Positions 7,398 through 7,728 of a stretch of DNA of 7,728 nucleotides are shown here, one piece after another (within the stretch, counting starts at the first letter, position 1; each line of letters begins with the position of its first letter). The translations under genes were made by a program, and so were the position numbers. The stretch covers positions 1 to 7,728 of the forward strand of contig JAEKKE010000264.1 of NCBI GenBank assembly GCA_019510535.1, given 5' to 3'. The DNA comes from Acidobacteriota bacterium. GTDB lineage: Bacteria > Acidobacteriota > Terriglobia > Terriglobales > Acidobacteriaceae. The notes beneath the pieces were generated by a model. It searched no databases, was not told the origin of the DNA, and saw nothing but the letters and a program-made list of their open reading frames with translations.

Positions 7398-7472
7398 GCC
7401 CATGCACCGAGTGCCCCATGTTACGGGGTCCCCAACGAACTTGCTTCGTTGGGGTCAGTGTCCCTCCGGGAC
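7398..7472. repeat. Compact hairpin-rich, REP-like intergenic element
   Basis: The stretch holds several nested inverted repeats. CCCCAACGAA (7430-7439) and TTCGTTGGGG (7445-7454) form a perfect 10-bp stem with a 5-base loop. GTCCC (7460-7464) and GGGAC (7468-7472) form a 5-bp stem with a 3-base loop. CCCC (7414-7417) can pair with GGGG (7425-7428), and GGGGTCCCC (7425-7433) is itself symmetric. TGCCCATG (7398-7405) and TGCCCCATG (7412-7420) are near-direct repeats. This composition resembles short elements dispersed between genes in Acidobacteria, but only one copy is present in this window, so dispersal is recalled rather than shown. It might also act as a terminator for the AraC gene or stabilise its mRNA. 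Confidence 0.6.
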
Positions 7473-7728
7473 TTGGGTATTCGAGCTTTTCTTGAACCAT
7501 CTTTTGTTTCGGAGATATAGCTGTTTCCACACCCACGCACATACTGGCGCGGCGAACATCCCATCTCCCGCTTGAACGCAGTGCTGAACGCGCTCTCCGA
7601 CTCATACCCCAGCGACAACGCAACCGTAGAGATTGGGTCTGAGGAGTTGGATAGCTTATCGGCAGCCAGCAGCATGCGCCACCGCGTCAGATACTCCATC
7701 GGAGAAGAACCGACGGTCTCCTTGAACT
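7421..7728 (-). CDS. AraC-family transcriptional regulator, C-terminal DNA-binding part (5' end outside window)
   Basis: The frame is open through the right edge and ends at TAA (plus bases 7421-7423). From the edge it reads FKETVGSSPMEYLTRWRMLL, then AADKL, ISTVALSLGYESESAFSTAFKR and MGCSPRQYV. These are the end of the first and the whole second helix-turn-helix of an AraC/XylS DNA-binding domain; the GYESESAF.TAFKR..G.SP..YR signature is nearly intact. The ATG at 7699 is internal. The domain normally ends near QYVRG (about base 7535), but this protein continues for some 37 residues that are Arg/Lys/Ser/Asp-rich and partly encoded by the hairpin element. The sensor domain is outside the window, so the effector is unknown. 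It lies upstream of the serine hydrolase on the same strand, 95 bases away, and could regulate it or be co-transcribed with it. Confidence 0.9.
   Translation of the reverse strand, partial: FKETVGSSPMEYLTRWRMLLAADKLSNSSDPISTVALSLGYESESAFSTAFKREMGCSPRQYVRGCGNSYISETKDGSRKARIPKSRRDTDPNEASSLGTP

Overview
The window looks like chromosomal DNA of an Acidobacteriota member of the Terriglobia (Terriglobus/Granulicella/Edaphobacter-like). This is inferred from the moderately high GC content, the style of the proteins (a very long secreted M14-type peptidase, a serine hydrolase with a C-terminal TPR part) and a GTGCCCCATG / CCCCAACGAA hairpin-rich intergenic element of a type I associate with those genomes. 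Nothing in the window proves the taxon. There are no rRNA or tRNA genes, no CRISPR array and no transposase.

Layout, left to right. (1) The 3' end of a DUF2891-like gene (1-288, + strand) overlaps by four bases (ATGA) the start of (2) a 1496-residue exported M14-family metallopeptidase (285-4775, +). That protein has a duplicated N-terminal module, a long middle region, a C-terminal zinc-peptidase domain and a Pro/Ala/Thr-rich tail. After a 22-base gap comes (3) an MFS transporter (4798-5931, +) that I start at a TTG codon with a good ribosome binding site. Its reading frame stops within or just after TM11, so it lacks the usual last membrane segment. (4) A perfect 8-bp inverted repeat (5930-5954) carries the transporter's stop codon and the stop codon of the convergent gene. 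(5) On the minus strand, a secreted serine beta-lactamase-like hydrolase with C-terminal TPR-like helices (7325-5937). (6) Upstream of it on the same strand, a short intergenic stretch with a compact hairpin-rich repeat, and (7) the C-terminal DNA-binding half of an AraC-family regulator that runs off the right edge. The last codons of the regulator lie inside the repeat.

How the genes may work together. The three plus-strand genes are packed like an operon: a soluble DUF2891 protein, an exported peptidase and an inner-membrane metabolite:H+ symporter-like carrier. A reasonable but unproven reading is extracytoplasmic degradation followed by uptake of a product. The minus-strand pair could be a regulator and its target, or an AraC gene read through into the hydrolase; no substrate can be deduced. 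The points most worth following up are the architecture of the giant peptidase, the truncated transporter and its shared-stop hairpin, and the repeat-derived tail of the AraC protein.
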